Assembly (NCBI GenBank): GCA_951799405.1
Contig: OX637353.1
Span: forward strand, 15,314,001-15,378,000
Length of the DNA stretch: 64,000 bases
Origin: Agapetus fuscipes
Taxonomy: Eukaryota > Arthropoda > Insecta > Trichoptera > Glossosomatidae
Reading direction: 5' to 3'
The translations under genes and the position numbers were made by a program. Under the pieces are notes generated by a model. The model saw only the letters and a list, made by a program, of their open reading frames with translations. It had not been told where the DNA came from and ran no database searches. This document shows, one piece after another, positions 1-10,278 of this stretch (positions are counted from its first letter, which is position 1; every line of letters begins with the position of its first letter).

Positions 1-241
1 GGGTTTTTCTTCTGTCCTGCTGATTGACACAATTAATAATTAACAGCCACTTTAATATGTTTACTTTTATTTCTTTCACAATGTATACACAATAAACCAC
101 AGCACAATAATATTCTTTATTCTTAATTACACCTGCTTGTGGCTATCCCGCCAGGCAAGCTTCCTCCCTCTTTCTGCATTCCTTTGTTTTCCTTTTCATT
201 CAAATTCAAATCTCATGTTCCATTTTACCTAACAAACAAAT

Positions 242-302
242 CCATCTCGTTACAGCCCTTTGGGGAATACGCGGCAAGAAGTTACACTATTTGCGTAGCA
301 TA
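242..302 (+). mobile_element. SINE-A, 3' end only
   Basis: The segment matches the terminal part of SINE-A: a GGGGAATACGCGGCAAGAAG stretch followed by TTACACTATTTGCGTAGC. The tRNA-like head and body are absent. The first 240 bases before it are AT-rich and hold nothing I recognise. Confidence 0.6.
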
Positions 303-395
303 GCAGCGATTCCACATTTACATGAACAGAACATAAAAAAAAAAACAAGAAACTTCACAGTGCTTGCGATACAAATTCTTTCACACCGAACTTTG

Positions 396-908
396 CCAAC
401 GCGTCTTCCCAGTGCTTGTTTGGCTTATCTACCATTTGATTCAAAGATGACCTTTCAATAAAATCCCCTTAAGAATCACATTCTACACAATCTGAGCTAA
501 GCCAAAAACCTAAAACACGATTAATGTGAGAGCTGTTTTAAATATTTTTAAAATCCATTCTCAGTTTTTATAAATTGATCCTTATTATTCCTTGACTGAT
601 AGGTTGGTATGAGGTTGACTACCCATACTGTAAAAAATGGTTCACTTTGCCAATGTCACCCCTGTTTCAGGGAAGGTCGGCAAGAGTTGCAGGGCTTATG
701 TTCATTTGAGATTTTTTTATATTGTAGGTCCACATGCGGCATGTGTGAGCGCGAAATTATGCGTGTCTGCTTGTGGGAATGCATTTAATATGAATCTCAA
801 ATGATACATATCTTTGCAGCTTAGATTTAGATTAAGATCCAGTGCACATGCAAACATTGCTTATGTGAAATTAATTGCTGGATATAAGACAAACAATCAC
901 TGAGCGGA
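396..908 (+). mobile_element. M3 inverted-repeat element split by a T-unit
   Basis: The left end reads CCCAGTGCTTGTTTGGCTTA and the right end is a degraded inverse (GATATAAGACAAACAATCAC). The interior, with ATTCTACACAATCTGAGCTA, matches the intact copy at 34592-34842. It is interrupted at 582-835 by a T-unit. It codes for nothing visible and is probably a non-autonomous DNA element. Confidence 0.65.
582..835 (+). mobile_element. T-unit inside M3, 5-bp TSD GATCC
   Basis: A full-length T-unit: it starts near TTCCTTGACTGATAGG, carries the conserved GGTTCACTTTGCC and TGTTTCAGGGAAGGTCGGCA blocks, and ends in AGATTT repeats. GATCC stands at 577-581 and again at 836-840. Comparison with the uninterrupted M3 copy at 34.6 kb supports this as a recent insertion. 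Confidence 0.75.
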
Positions 909-1574
909 CGAGCGGTCAACCACCGCGAGCATTCTGCAAAAGGAAAAGGGCATCGCGCTTCTTCGACCGGGAACAAAGCAACTTTTACCGAAAAGAAAGG
1001 AAAAGGGGGCGTCTGCGAGCTTTTTGCCCGTAGGAGGCGCTTTTTACTGAAAACGGGATCAGTCGCCTGAAGGCAGTCGCTGTAAGCGGTTGTGCGAGCG
1101 CTTGCTTTCAAAATCGAGTTTCAGGTTCCCGTAAAACCTCCCCCCCCCCCTTATTTTACCGCCGGTCGATACGCCACTGGTGTACCATAATACAACTTTG
1201 GGTGAATCCCATATTAATATTCCTGCCGATTAAAATAAATATATATATATTTTGTAGACGTAAACATTCGATGGAAGTGAAATTGTTGTAGTTTTTGAAG
1301 TTGTTTTTGTTTTTTTTTTTTGAAGTTGACGCGATCTTTTGCATTTCCCCCGAATAAAACTCAAAGGGTACGTATTCTAATTTTTGTATAAATTAAAAAC
1401 AAATTTGTTTTGTCATGATGGTTTGTGTGAATGACATTTTCTTTGTCTATGAAAAAACTCCATTAATTCATTTTGGAATAAAAAACGTTACAATTATTTT
1501 TCCATGTAATATTAGTCCATTTAATAATCTAAAGTTTAAATTTGCAGAGCTCTATTTACATTAATAATATTAAT
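909..1574. other. Unassigned stretch
   Basis: Bases 909-1130 are clearly richer in G, C and CpG than their surroundings. Both strands are partly open there (about 50 codons forward, 94 reverse), but no domain is recognisable and I would not call a gene. A run of 11 C follows at 1141. The rest is AT-rich and empty. Confidence 0.3.
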
Positions 1575-1912
1575 ATCAAATGCATGCCTGCAAGCAGAGA
1601 CGTGTGAGTGCGCGCTTACACATGCTGCAAGTGCACATACAAAATAAACCAAACATATAATAATCTATCTATAATCTATAATCTAAGTTGCAAGGATATA
1701 TTCATTCAAAGCTCTCAGATGTATGCCCACAAACAAACACGTGTAGCGCTTACAAATGCTGATTGTGTACTTACAAATAAAATTCAAACCTCAAATGAAC
1801 ATAAGCCCCACAACTTTTGCCGACCTTCCCTGAAACAGGGGTGACACTGGCAAAGTGAACCATTTTTTACAGTATGGGTGGTCAGCCTCATACCAACCTA
1901 TTAGTCAAGGAA
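1575..1912 (-). mobile_element. Two T-units, head to tail
   Basis: A partial copy lies at 1575-1640 (antisense of the GCATGC to GTGTAAGCGCG block). It runs directly into a full copy at 1661-1912 that has AGATTAT tail repeats, then the CCTGAAACAGGGGTGACACT block and the antisense start TATTAGTCAAGGAA. Confidence 0.75.
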
Positions 1913-1920
1913 CACAAAAA

Positions 1921-2024
1921 ATTCGGAAAGTCAAATAAAAAACTTAAAATGAAAATAAAATTAAGAAAGCTAATTCGGAAAATCAAATAAAAAACTTAAA
2001 ATGAAAATAAAATTAAGAAAGCCA
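1921..2024. repeat. 52-bp tandem duplication
   Basis: Two adjacent 52-bp copies (1921-1972 and 1973-2024) starting ATTCGGAAA differ at only about two positions. The sequence is A-rich and otherwise featureless. Confidence 0.85.
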
Positions 2025-2030
2025 ATAATT

Positions 2031-2245
2031 TAGGTTGCTAAGATTTATATTTAATATTCGTACAAAATTTATGCACACAATCAGACTCGTGTAAGTTTGC
2101 GCTTACACATGCTGCAAGTGTACCTACTCACAAAAAAAAGTATAAAAAAGAAGCAAACCGTGAATGAATATGAATAATGCACTTTTGCTGTGTTCCCTGA
2201 AACAGGGGTAACATAAGGAGAGTTAACCAATTTTAAGAGTAGGTA
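2031..2245 (-). mobile_element. Degenerate T-unit
   Basis: An older, diverged T-unit in reverse orientation. Recognisable blocks are GTTGCTAAGATTTA, AGTTTGCGCTTACACATGCT and CCCTGAAACAGGGGTAACAT. The start end has decayed. Confidence 0.6.
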
Positions 2246-2765
2246 CAAGCGAAATCTATGTGTGATTTCACAATTTACTTTGGTTTCAAATTTAATTACA
2301 AAAATCAAAATCTTTCATTAAAAATATATCTTACTCAATGATGAAGCTCGCACGTGAATTGACATAAAATATAGAATTGTGTCGTCACCCGGCCGGGTAG
2401 CTACGGAAAAAAGCAAACAAATATTTTTTTACCGATTGCTAAGGACGGCAGTCTCACACAAGACTGGCGTTTGCTCTCCGAGAAAAGAGTTTTAAATTCA
2501 CAAAAATTCCAATGTAATTTTATTTAAAAAAAACAGTTTTTTTTACATAGTTGTGTATTTTTATATGACCTTTCTTTTTAATTGATTAATTTATTGTTTA
2601 CTTTATTAACGCTTCAGGATTTGGCACTTGAGTGTTATCAAATTTTTATTTGTTCATAAAAGGTTAAAATGAAGCCTTATCATATAATATCATAATGATA
2701 AAACAACATTCCCAAAATTTATGGGAATTTATCTGTTTAATAGTACCTACATACATACATATCGG
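2246..2765. other. AT-rich gap with a small dispersed repeat
   Basis: It has no coding signal. Bases 2430-2510 (TTGCTAAGGACGGCAGTC, then TCTCCGAGAAAAGAGTT) resemble segments near 34900-34985 and 55115-55200, so it is a low-copy repeat whose ends I cannot define. Confidence 0.4.
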
Positions 2766-3185
2766 CGACGGTTGAAAGGTTATAATATTATAACCTAAAA
2801 AAATAATTATTCAGGAGAGCAGTTTAAAGTTTGAGATTGCAAAACAATGGCATATTTTGTATTATTTTTTATCATATCGTTAAAATCAAAACAGATCTAA
2901 AATTAAAAAAAATAAAGGCATTTATTGGCATTCCTATTAATGTGGTTTTACTATGTTTTACGATTTTTTTTATGTCTCGAGCGCCTTTAGGACAAAAAAG
3001 GTCAAAAACACCAAAACCATATTTCGAAAACACAGCTGTTTGCTTGGGCATAAACAACAACAAAAATCTTAGTAGAGCTATGACAGTTAGCGCATTAGAA
3101 AGAGCGGAAAATTTTATGTAGGATAGCATTCATAACTCATTTTTGACCAAAACGTCGCTTACGCCCTACTTCCTTTTAACCATCG
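2766..3185 (+). mobile_element. M1 inverted-repeat element
   Basis: The left end CGACGGTTGAAAGG and right end CCTTTTAACCATCG are imperfect inverses. The interior (AGGAGAGCAGTTTAAAGTTT, then AAGGCATTTATTGGCATTCC) matches copies at 23275, 58132 and 63452. ORFs of about 90 codons on both strands appear in this family's interior but vary between copies and look incidental. Confidence 0.75.
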
Positions 3186-3395
3186 ATGTATTGTTACGAA
3201 CGTATGACTTGGCATGCACTTTGTTGGTATGCGTAACTGGAAAAATATCGAACAGTATAGACATGTCTGGTACAATGCACTATAGAAAAAATCTAGAACA
3301 AGCAAGAATCGTCCCTTTCGTACCTATATAAACGAGCCGCAATGGTACCTACAGAGGGTAGAGTCGATTGAGACATTGATCCGTGAAGTCGGTGT

Positions 3396-3662
3396 TGTCG
3401 GTGTTATGGCCGAGGGGGCCAGGAGGCCGATCTTACTAGCGTATTTGGAATGGAATAACGTTGGTTCGATCCCCGCTTGGGTCACTTGACCATAACTTTG
3501 ACCCTGGTTCAATATATGTTATTGGGTTATTATTAATTAATAATTCATTAATATAAACAATAATGAATTATTAATTGATGATATTAATACCTGTTTCTGG
3601 CCAGGCAGAATAGGTTGGTGAATTGCATTCCTCTTCACAAATCTATTTAAAAAAAAAAAAAA
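3396..3662 (+). mobile_element. SINE-C, complete
   Basis: The head resembles a long-variable-arm tRNA: an A-box-like TATGGCCGAGGGGGCC and a B-box GGTTCGATCCC about 60 bp later. The body ends TTCCTCTTCACAAATCTA and runs into poly-A. Copies recur at 8.9, 14.4, 51.5 and 60.3 kb. The parent tRNA (serine or leucine type) cannot be fixed. Confidence 0.8.
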
Positions 3663-4282
3663 ATCGATAGGCTAAGAGCTATGAAAGTGATCAGTACATT
3701 GTAAACCGACATTGTGTAAAATAAATCTTGATAAATAAATAAATTGCAATTTGATTAAAAGAACTCAACTTAAATCATAACAATATTATCATAATTTTCT
3801 TATTCCTTTATCATGTAATTTTTTTAATTAAAAGTTTGAAATTTTGTTCGTATTTTTTTTAATATTTGAATCATCGATATATCGCCATCTTAAAGCTAAA
3901 ATTTAATAAGCGCTGATTCACTGATTTGAGAAATCGTGGATAAAAAAAATACCGGGTGTAACTTCTCATAGTAGGTGAACTAATTATAAGGAAGTGCTCA
4001 TGACAAACTTCTAAGCTACAGGACTTTCACACTTATTTAGTGTTTTCTCTCGTAGAAAATAGGGAAAAAGGTGCGTTTATCTGAGAAGCCCATGTTAGCT
4101 TAATATGACACTTGTTCCGTTTTCCCTTTAAGGTATAAAATATATCTTTACAACTTAGATTATAGATTATAGCTGTATGTCTTAAAACGGTCTCCATGGA
4201 TTACATCTTTGCAACTTAGATTATCATTCTAAGACTTACTTATTTTTATAAATTATTAATTTGTTATTTATGAAATATCGAA
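3663..4282. other. AT-rich gap with repeat remnants
   Basis: Bases 3921-4003 (from TGATTTGAGAAATCGTGGAT) recur inverted at 19470-19557. Bases 4138-4232 hold two tail-end scraps of T-units (TTTACAACTTAGATTATAGA and TTGCAACTTAGATTAT). Nothing else is visible. Confidence 0.45.
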
Positions 4283-4982
4283 TGAATGGGATATCCAGAG
4301 TCATGATAAAAGGGGTCTTGTATGAAAAAGGTTATGACTCTGGATGAAATGAAAGAAGTATGTAAGGACAGCAAGAAGTGGCGGCTAATCTGCAATGCTG
4401 ATTTGTAATGTTGGCTTATTCATTTATGTTACATTTTTTATATAGCGAAGTATTTGTACAGATTTATTTTTAAGGTTTTGTTGTTTTTATATAAGTACTT
4501 AAATGTTATTTATTATTTGTATTCCTTGACTTATAGGTTGTGGTCAGATTGAGGAGATTGTGAAAGAATGGGATATACAAAGTGAGCGTAAAAGAAGAAA
4601 ATGCATGAAAAAGGTGATGGATATGAATGAATAGAAAGAGGTATGTAAGGATAGGAAAAAATGGAGGCAGCTCTGCAGAGGCTCTGGCCATCCCTAGCGG
4701 AATGGAAACAGAGTTACAGTTACAGTAACAGTTACAGTATAGGTTAGTATGAGGCTGACCACCCATACTGTAAAAAATGGTTCATTGTGCCAATGTAACC
4801 CCTGTGTCAGGGAAGATCGGCAAAAGTTGCAGGGTTTATGTTCATTCGAGGTTTGGATTTTACTTGTAAGTAGGTACACATTCAGCATTTGTAAGCGCGA
4901 ACTACACGTGTTTGTTTGTGGGCATACATCTGAGAGCTTTAAATGAATATATCCTTGCAACTTAGATAATAGATAGATAGAT
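4283..4982 (+). mobile_element. LINE-T 3' end split by LINE-K
   Basis: Bases 4283-4410 encode the last residues of the LINE-T RT (GYPESR..KRGLV, then DEMKEVCKDSKKWRL). An AT-rich 3' UTR leads into the T-unit start at about 4523, which is broken by LINE-K (4540-4737) and resumes at 4738 through to an AGAT-rich tail. This shows directly that the T-unit is the 3' end of LINE-T. Confidence 0.8.
4540..4737 (+). mobile_element. LINE-K 3' end, 8-bp TSD TATAGGTT
   Basis: The fragment encodes the RT tail (QIEEIVKEWDIQSERKRRK, one internal stop) and ends in GTTACAGTTACAGTAACAGTTACAG. TATAGGTT occurs at 4532-4539 and at 4738-4745. It was 5'-truncated and inserted by target-primed reverse transcription into an existing LINE-T. 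Confidence 0.85.
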
Positions 4983-4994
4983 GTGATGTCTTCT

Positions 4995-5150
4995 CAGTGG
5001 AGTTTTGTCAACTGTTGTTTTATCATGTGTTGTTTTGTCATGTGTTGTTTTGTCATGTGTTGTTTAAAACGTGTTTGTTTGTGGGTATGCATTTGATATG
5101 AGCTTTTAAAATGTTAATATATCTTTACAACTTAGATTATTATAGTTAGA
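4995..5150 (+). repeat. TTTTGTCATGTGTTG minisatellite plus T-unit end
   Basis: About four 15-bp copies of TTGTTTTGTCATGTG at roughly 5005-5066 run into a T-unit 3' fragment (5066-5150). The motif is akin to the large arrays at 10.9 and 12.6 kb. The join suggests recombination or replication slippage at a T-unit. Confidence 0.65.
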
Positions 5151-5397
5151 CATGGGAATGCATTTACACATGGTAAACAGTTTGTATGGAGATTTGCCAA
5201 ATGCAAAGCTTCCAGACGTTGCCAAGACGAATCGAAAGTGCCGGTTCGGGCATCCAGAAATTGATTCGGGCGATAAAAGTTGCATAAAGTTTGCGCGGAG
5301 TCTGAGAGGTCTAATGGGCGCTTTCATATTGTGCTTGATTTATTAACAAAAAGCATTCCTCTTCTTTTACAGAACTTTTATCGGAGATTGGCTCGAA
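5151..5397 (+). other. Unassigned segment with a 64-codon ORF
   Basis: An ORF at 5152-5346 starts MGMHLHMVNSLYGDLPN and is not explained by the repeat families seen here. It matches no domain I know and has no neighbour to support it. It could be an exon relic or chance. Confidence 0.2.
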
Positions 5398-5690
5398 GTC
5401 TGGTCAATAGCTCAGTTGGTAGAGTGCTTGCATTCCATGCAATCCCACTGAGTGTTCCCGTTTCGGTGTTTATTTCAAACCCTACAATAAAATACTGGCA
5501 AGGTTTACTCAGGCTTCACAAGAAATGAGTACCAGTCACCTCGGGAACAGGGAACCCCCACTTCAACTGAAGTGGTTGGCGTAAGGCCGGCCCCTTAACT
5601 GTAAAAATAAATAGGTTCCGCTCGCTATATGCGAAACCCTTCGGGGATAACGCGTCAAGAAGTTACACTATATGTGTAGCTTCATCATGA
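5398..5690 (+). mobile_element. SINE-A, complete
   Basis: The head has A-box TAGCTCAGTTGGTAGAGTGC; the B-box region is degraded. The body contains AAAATACTGGCAAGGTTTAC, the palindrome CACTTCAACTGAAGTG and GGCGTAAGGCCGGCCCCTTA, and it ends AAGAAGTTACACTATATG. It carries a 60-codon ORF by chance. Confidence 0.8.
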
Positions 5691-5874
5691 AAATAGTTAG
5701 TTAACTAACTAAATATTTACTGGTGAAATTTGGTGAGTAAAGATTATGGAATATTAACTAAAATTGATTTTTAGTTAACATTAATATACTTGAAAATACC
5801 GGGCCTTACAAAATAATTGAAGTTGTTTATTTTACTTCATAATAATAAAACAATGTTTACATATCACACGCTTA

Positions 5875-6113
5875 ATCATAAAGAGCAATACTCAAAAAAT
5901 AAGAATGTTGGAAAATCACGTTTGAAGTTCAGACAACCAGTACAACTTGTACCTATGGGATGAAAAAGGCGACCGATGTTTTATCTCGGTCATATTCGTC
6001 CAAATTGAACGGCTGTCGCATTCTACCTATTCTTCTCGCATTGTTCTTGCGTTTTATTACAAAATCTCGATTTTTCCAATTTTTGAGTTATTTCTCTTAT
6101 TATTAAGCTTGTG
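5875..6113. mobile_element. M2 element, TSD ATAT
   Basis: The ends are CACACGCTTAATCATAAAGA and its inverse CTCTTATTATTAAGCTTGTG. Both are flanked by ATAT. The interior (CCGATGTTTTATCTCGGTCA, TCGTCCAAATTGAACGGCTG) is shared with copies at 27.8, 41.3 and 52.5 kb. Confidence 0.8.
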
Positions 6114-6438
6114 ATATATAAAACCATATTATCTTGTTATTTTTAATATTTAGAATTTTACTGAAATTTTCATGAACGAATTTTTTTGCCAGACTCGATG
6201 GCTTTGTCCTCAAAAACTACGAGGTCTCATATTAAAAAATAAAAGTCAAAACTTTGAATATTTCTAAAAAGCTTGCAACAGTACAAAGGCAAATTGTTTT
6301 TCTTGTCGTTTTTATTTCATAGTTCCCTTTTTATACTATGCTCGAAGATGTTTTAAAATTCGTTTTTCTTTTTATAAAAGTTTTCATTTTAAAAACGACA
6401 TTTTATATCCCAGCCATACTTTTATTTTTAATTATTTA
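6114..6438. other. AT-rich gap, nothing recognised
   Basis: There is no coding signal, no repeat shared within the window and no notable structure. Confidence 0.5.
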
Positions 6439-6690
6439 GTTCCTTGACTTATTGGTTGGTATGAGGCTGGCCACCCATACTGTAAAAAATGTTTCACTTT
6501 GCAAATGCCACCCCTGTTTCAGGGAAGGTCAGTAAAAGTTGCAGGGCTTATGTAACTTTGAGGCTTGGTCTTTAAAATGTAAGTACAAATGCAACATTTG
6601 TAAACGCATACTTACACGTGTCTGTTTGTCGGCATGCATTTAATATGAATTTTAAATGTTTATATTTATCTTTGCAACTTAGATTATTGA
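6439..6690 (+). mobile_element. T-unit, full length
   Basis: It begins TTCCTTGACTTATTGGTTGG, carries CCCCTGTTTCAGGGAAGGTC and ends TTTGCAACTTAGATTATTGA. The body is diverged by scattered substitutions. Confidence 0.75.
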
Positions 6691-6775
6691 TTTATTACAC
6701 AAAAATAATTATTTAATATCACAGGTAGGTATAAAATGAAATACCCATCAACTCAATCATGTAGCCATAAAATTA

Positions 6776-6893
6776 TATTCGAAATTCAAAACAACCAATT
6801 GAAACAGGCTGGGAATCAAGGTCACGATTGTTATGCGTTCGAAATTTGAATCAACCAATCAGAGCAGGCTGGGAATCAAGGTCATTATTGCCA
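6776..6893. repeat. ~60-bp tandem duplication
   Basis: Two near copies contain CAGGCTGGGAATCAAGGTCA after a CAACCAAT block. The flanks also echo each other (TAGGTATAAAATGAAATACC and TAGGTATGCGTTGAAATACC), so the repeat may be longer. From 6900 to 7267 the sequence is purine-rich on the plus strand with no gene I can support. Confidence 0.6.
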
Positions 6894-7267
6894 GCATAAA
6901 AAAATACATTTAAATGTAATTTTAATGGTAGGTATGCGTTGAAATACCAATCATATGTTTTTCTTTCGTAATCCTGTGTCGAAAAAATGTACATTTTTCA
7001 CGTATTTCACAAGCAAACTCCATTTTTTCTGTTGTAGGGTAGAGTAACAGATATTGTTTGAGATCCTCTCCAGAGCTTTGAAATGTAAATTGAGACGAAA
7101 CTATTTCGGCGAGTCGATGAAAGGGAAAAGAGCGAGCCATATAAACGGGCCGACATAAATCTGTTACGTCTAGATGAAAAAAGAAAAGATAAAAGAAAGA
7201 AACGCAATACTTATTCGAGCCACGGTTTCATGTGATCCTTATAAATATCCTATTTTATTTTAAAATA

Positions 7268-7655
7268 CGGTTTCTGTAATCTATAATCTAAGTTGCAAAG
7301 ATATATTAACATTTAAAGCTCATATCAAATGCATGCCAACAAACAAACACGTGTAGTTCGCGCTTACAAATGCTGAATATGTATAATCTATAATCTATAA
7401 TAAAATCTATAATCTAAGTTGCAAAGATATATTAACATTTAAAGCTCATATCAAATGCATGCCCAAAAACAAACACGTGTAGTTCACGCTTACAAATGCT
7501 GAATGTGTACTTACAAATAAAATCCAAATCTCAAGTAAACATAAGCCCTATAATTTTTGCCGACCTTCCCTGACACAGGGCCGACATTGGCAAAGTGAAC
7601 ATTTTTTTACAGTATTGTTGGTCAGCCTCATACCAATCTATAAGTCAAGGAATAT
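7268..7655 (-). mobile_element. Tandem pair of T-units
   Basis: A 3' partial copy (7268-7383) is followed directly by a complete copy (7384-7655). Both have AGATTAT tail repeats. The second ends with the antisense start ATAAGTCAAGGAATA. This is the same arrangement as at 1.6 kb. Confidence 0.8.
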
Positions 7656-8391
7656 GCAATTTGCAAAAACATTACTAAGATTTTTTTGGGGTTCTTTTTT
7701 AATTAAAATGCAATCAGAATTTATTTTACACGGTTTGGTTCACAATTTACAGCAATTGATAAACTCTGCTTATAGGTTTTCACGGTAAAATGCTTGGTGC
7801 GACTAATCGCTCTCCGCACCATTGCAGTCCCTATACATAGATACAAAAGAGATCTTTCTCGCATATTCCAGATCATTCTTTGATTTCTCGCTCACACAAA
7901 AACTACCACCATCATGGGCTAGAGCCAGACTGTTCTACACACGTTCAGGCGCGCGTTGGTACTTCAAATCTTTAGATCTTAACAATATAATATAAACATT
8001 AATAAATTCATATTAAATGCATGCCCACAAGCAGACAGGTGAAGGTTCACGCTTACAAAACTGCATGTATATTTACAATTTAAAAAGCATTGAAACCATT
8101 TTTTAAAATAATACCCATAGCAGTCTTGCCTTTCAAACAAAGGTTTCCGAGAACACTTGCTTTCCCAGGTTTTCCTTTGAGAATCAAGGGTCACAAACGA
8201 CCTCTATTTGTGGTCACTTGAGGTAAGCATCATAATTAGCCTTCTAAGCCACAGACTCAGGTTCGGTTTTACGAACTATAGAATGAATTACATAACGGAT
8301 ACTGTTTTGAAGTATTCAAGATTTTAAAAACGTATTTTTTTACAAAAAAAAAACACCAAGAAAGACATGTCATGTGAAAGACTAAGAAAGT
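7656..8391. other. Gap with a T-unit scrap
   Basis: Bases 7975-8090 are a reverse T-unit fragment (AAATGCATGCCCACAAGCAG). The rest, including a mixed-composition stretch at 7780-7970, shows no gene or repeat I can name. Confidence 0.45.
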
Positions 8392-8815
8392 TACCATGTT
8401 GAAAGCACCGGTTCCCATAGATCACCGAAGTTAAGCAACATTGGGCGCGGACAGTACTTGGATGGGTTACCGCTCAGGTACACCGCGTGTCGTTGGCATC
8501 TTGGACCGGTCCGTAGTCCGAAGTGGCAACACTTCGGACTCGTAAATGGAAGGTTGTGGATTCGGATCCCAGCGGAGCACAAAAATATAGTCACTTATAT
8601 TTCGAATGTGCTCTTCGCTGAGTTGAAAAATTCATAAACCTTTACCAAAGACTGGTCACTGAAAGGTCCATCCAACCTTACAACAACTGGGTCTTGCTTG
8701 AGAATTGGCGCTTTCTACAGCGACGACCAAGCTCGCAGAGGGCTCTTGAGGTGTGATATACAGAAAAACAGCGCTCACCAAATAAATCATCCTACTATTA
8801 TTATTACTATTATGT
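8392..8815 (+). mobile_element. SINE-B, 5S-tRNA type with LINE-like tail
   Basis: Four parts follow one another. A 5S rRNA-like domain (8392-8499, lacking about 10 leading bases) includes ATCACCGAAGTTAAGCAACA and TACTTGGATGGGTTACCGC. A tRNA-like domain (8504-8580) carries a degraded B-box. A body runs to CGACGACCAAGCTCG. A tail, GGCTCTTGAGGTGTG to AATAAATCATCC, resembles the CR1-like LINE 3' end at 26.5 kb, and ATT microsatellite follows. It is not a working 5S gene. Confidence 0.85.
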
Positions 8816-8934
8816 CTTCTTTGAATGAATAATGAAAAAATAAACCACAGAAGATTTTCTTCGCGGATTGATTTATTTCGTCGAGCGCTTTCGATGTTAT
8901 CACACCATTATTTTTTTTATTTTTATAATAGATT

Positions 8935-9118
8935 TGTGAAGAGGAATGCAATACGCCAACCTATTCTGCCTGGCCAGAAACAGGTATTAAAATGCCATCA
9001 ATTAATAATACATTTTTGTTTCTTTTAATGAATTATAAATTAATAATTACCCAATAACATCTGTTGAGCCAGGGTTAAAGTAATGGTCAAATGACCCAGG
9101 CGGGGATCGAACCTACGT
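8935..9118 (-). mobile_element. SINE-C, partial
   Basis: The reverse copy runs from the 3' end (TTTGTGAAGAGGAATGCAAT) to the antisense B-box region (GGGGATCGAACC). It lacks the A-box end, where a SINE-B fragment abuts. Confidence 0.75.
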
Positions 9119-9129
9119 TGTTCCATTTG

Positions 9130-9358
9130 TTGTTTATATTTTCAAATATTCTCTTCGCTGGGTTAAAAAAATCATAAAGACCGGTGACTAAAGTTCCATC
9201 CAGCCTTACAGCAACTGGGTCTTGCTTGAGTACTGACGCTTTGTAGCGACAAATAAGCTCGTAAACAACACCTCTGCGGCACTACAACAAGTGTTATAGA
9301 CCTCTAGAGTATCTGAAATCTAGGGAGTCTCCGGCACAGGATTTCTTAATAATAAAAA
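9130..9358 (+). mobile_element. SINE-B, 5'-truncated, poly-A form
   Basis: The body starts near TATTTTCAAATATTCTCTTC and ends in the alternative tail: CACCTCTGCGGCACTACAAC, TAGAGTATCTGAAATCTAGG, GCACAGGATTTCTT, then A-rich sequence. This tail differs from the LINE-like one at 8740-8815. Confidence 0.75.
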
Positions 9359-9794
9359 AATGCTGTGGATAGAAAAAAAAACCCTGATTATCAGGATTTT
9401 TTATGGATGATGTCACAATGAGCGAGGGGTATTTTCTAATGTTTAGACCCCATCCTGCAAAGGCTCTGTTCATCCCAAGCGGAGTGGTAATTGAGTTACA
9501 ATAATCAAAGTTACAGACCCTTTAGTTTGCATGAAGTATCCTGAACAGTATCGCTTTTGAATCTTGTATATTTGTCAGATAGTTAGTCGACTTAGAAATT
9601 ATTCGTAATAATGTTAACAATACTCAACATTGAAGCGACCCTATCAGTTGAAACTTAAATCAAATTAAAGACAAAATACATCATTATTCAGACAATAAAT
9701 CTATCATAGTTTGACATATACACCACCACTGGTATTTTGAAAAATGAAAATTATTTTGTTACATTTTTTCGCGGCTTCTATTTAATTAAAACTG
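9359..9794. other. Gap with a LINE-K scrap
   Basis: Bases 9462-9518 look like a decayed LINE-K end (GCAAAGGCTCTGTTCATCCC, then an ACAGTT-like tail). Bases 9375-9465 weakly echo 10405-10500. No gene is visible. Confidence 0.4.
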
Positions 9795-9962
9795 CCGTGA
9801 TATAAACGCAACTAAGCTACACAAATAGTGTAACTTCTTGCCTGCGTTATCCCCGAAGGGGTCGCATGTAGCGATTCGGGATCTATTTATTTTTACGGGT
9901 AAGGGGGCCGGCCTCACACCAACCACTTTCAGTTGAAGTTGGGGTTTCCCAGCTCCGCAACA
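9795..9962 (-). mobile_element. SINE-A, 3' half
   Basis: Antisense SINE-A runs from its end (AACGCAACTAAGCTACAC) through GGGGGCCGGCCTCACACCAA to the TTTCAGTTGAAGTTGGGG palindrome. The tRNA-like head is missing. Confidence 0.75.
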
Positions 9963-9976
9963 AATAACATTTTAGA

Positions 9977-10278
9977 AATAGACAAATAATATGGAATGTG
10001 AAAAATTTGAGAAATTTGAGAAACCCTAGCCCTAGCCGCCAGCATTACAGATCAACCGCCATTTCTTTCTGTCCTTACATTCTTATTTCATTTCATCCAG
10101 AGTGCATAACCTTCTTCATACAAGCTCTCCTTTTATTATGACTCTGGATATTCCATTCATTCGCAATTTCGGATATTTGGTCCATACATACCTTTCTCGG
10201 TCTTCTTCTACCACGACATCCATATATTCTTGCAATATATACCTTGTTTGTCAGTCTTTCCTCATTCAGTAATTTCAC
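9977..10278 (-). pseudogene. LINE-T RT C-terminal fragment
   Basis: The minus strand encodes about 61 residues ending the LINE-T RT: RIYGCRGRRRPRKVCMDQI, then EIANEWNIQSHNKRRACMKK and a stop. In most other copies the sequence continues DEMKEVCKDRKKW, so this frame ends early. AT-rich 3' UTR follows at lower coordinates. A dead fragment of a retrotransposon polymerase. Confidence 0.8.
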
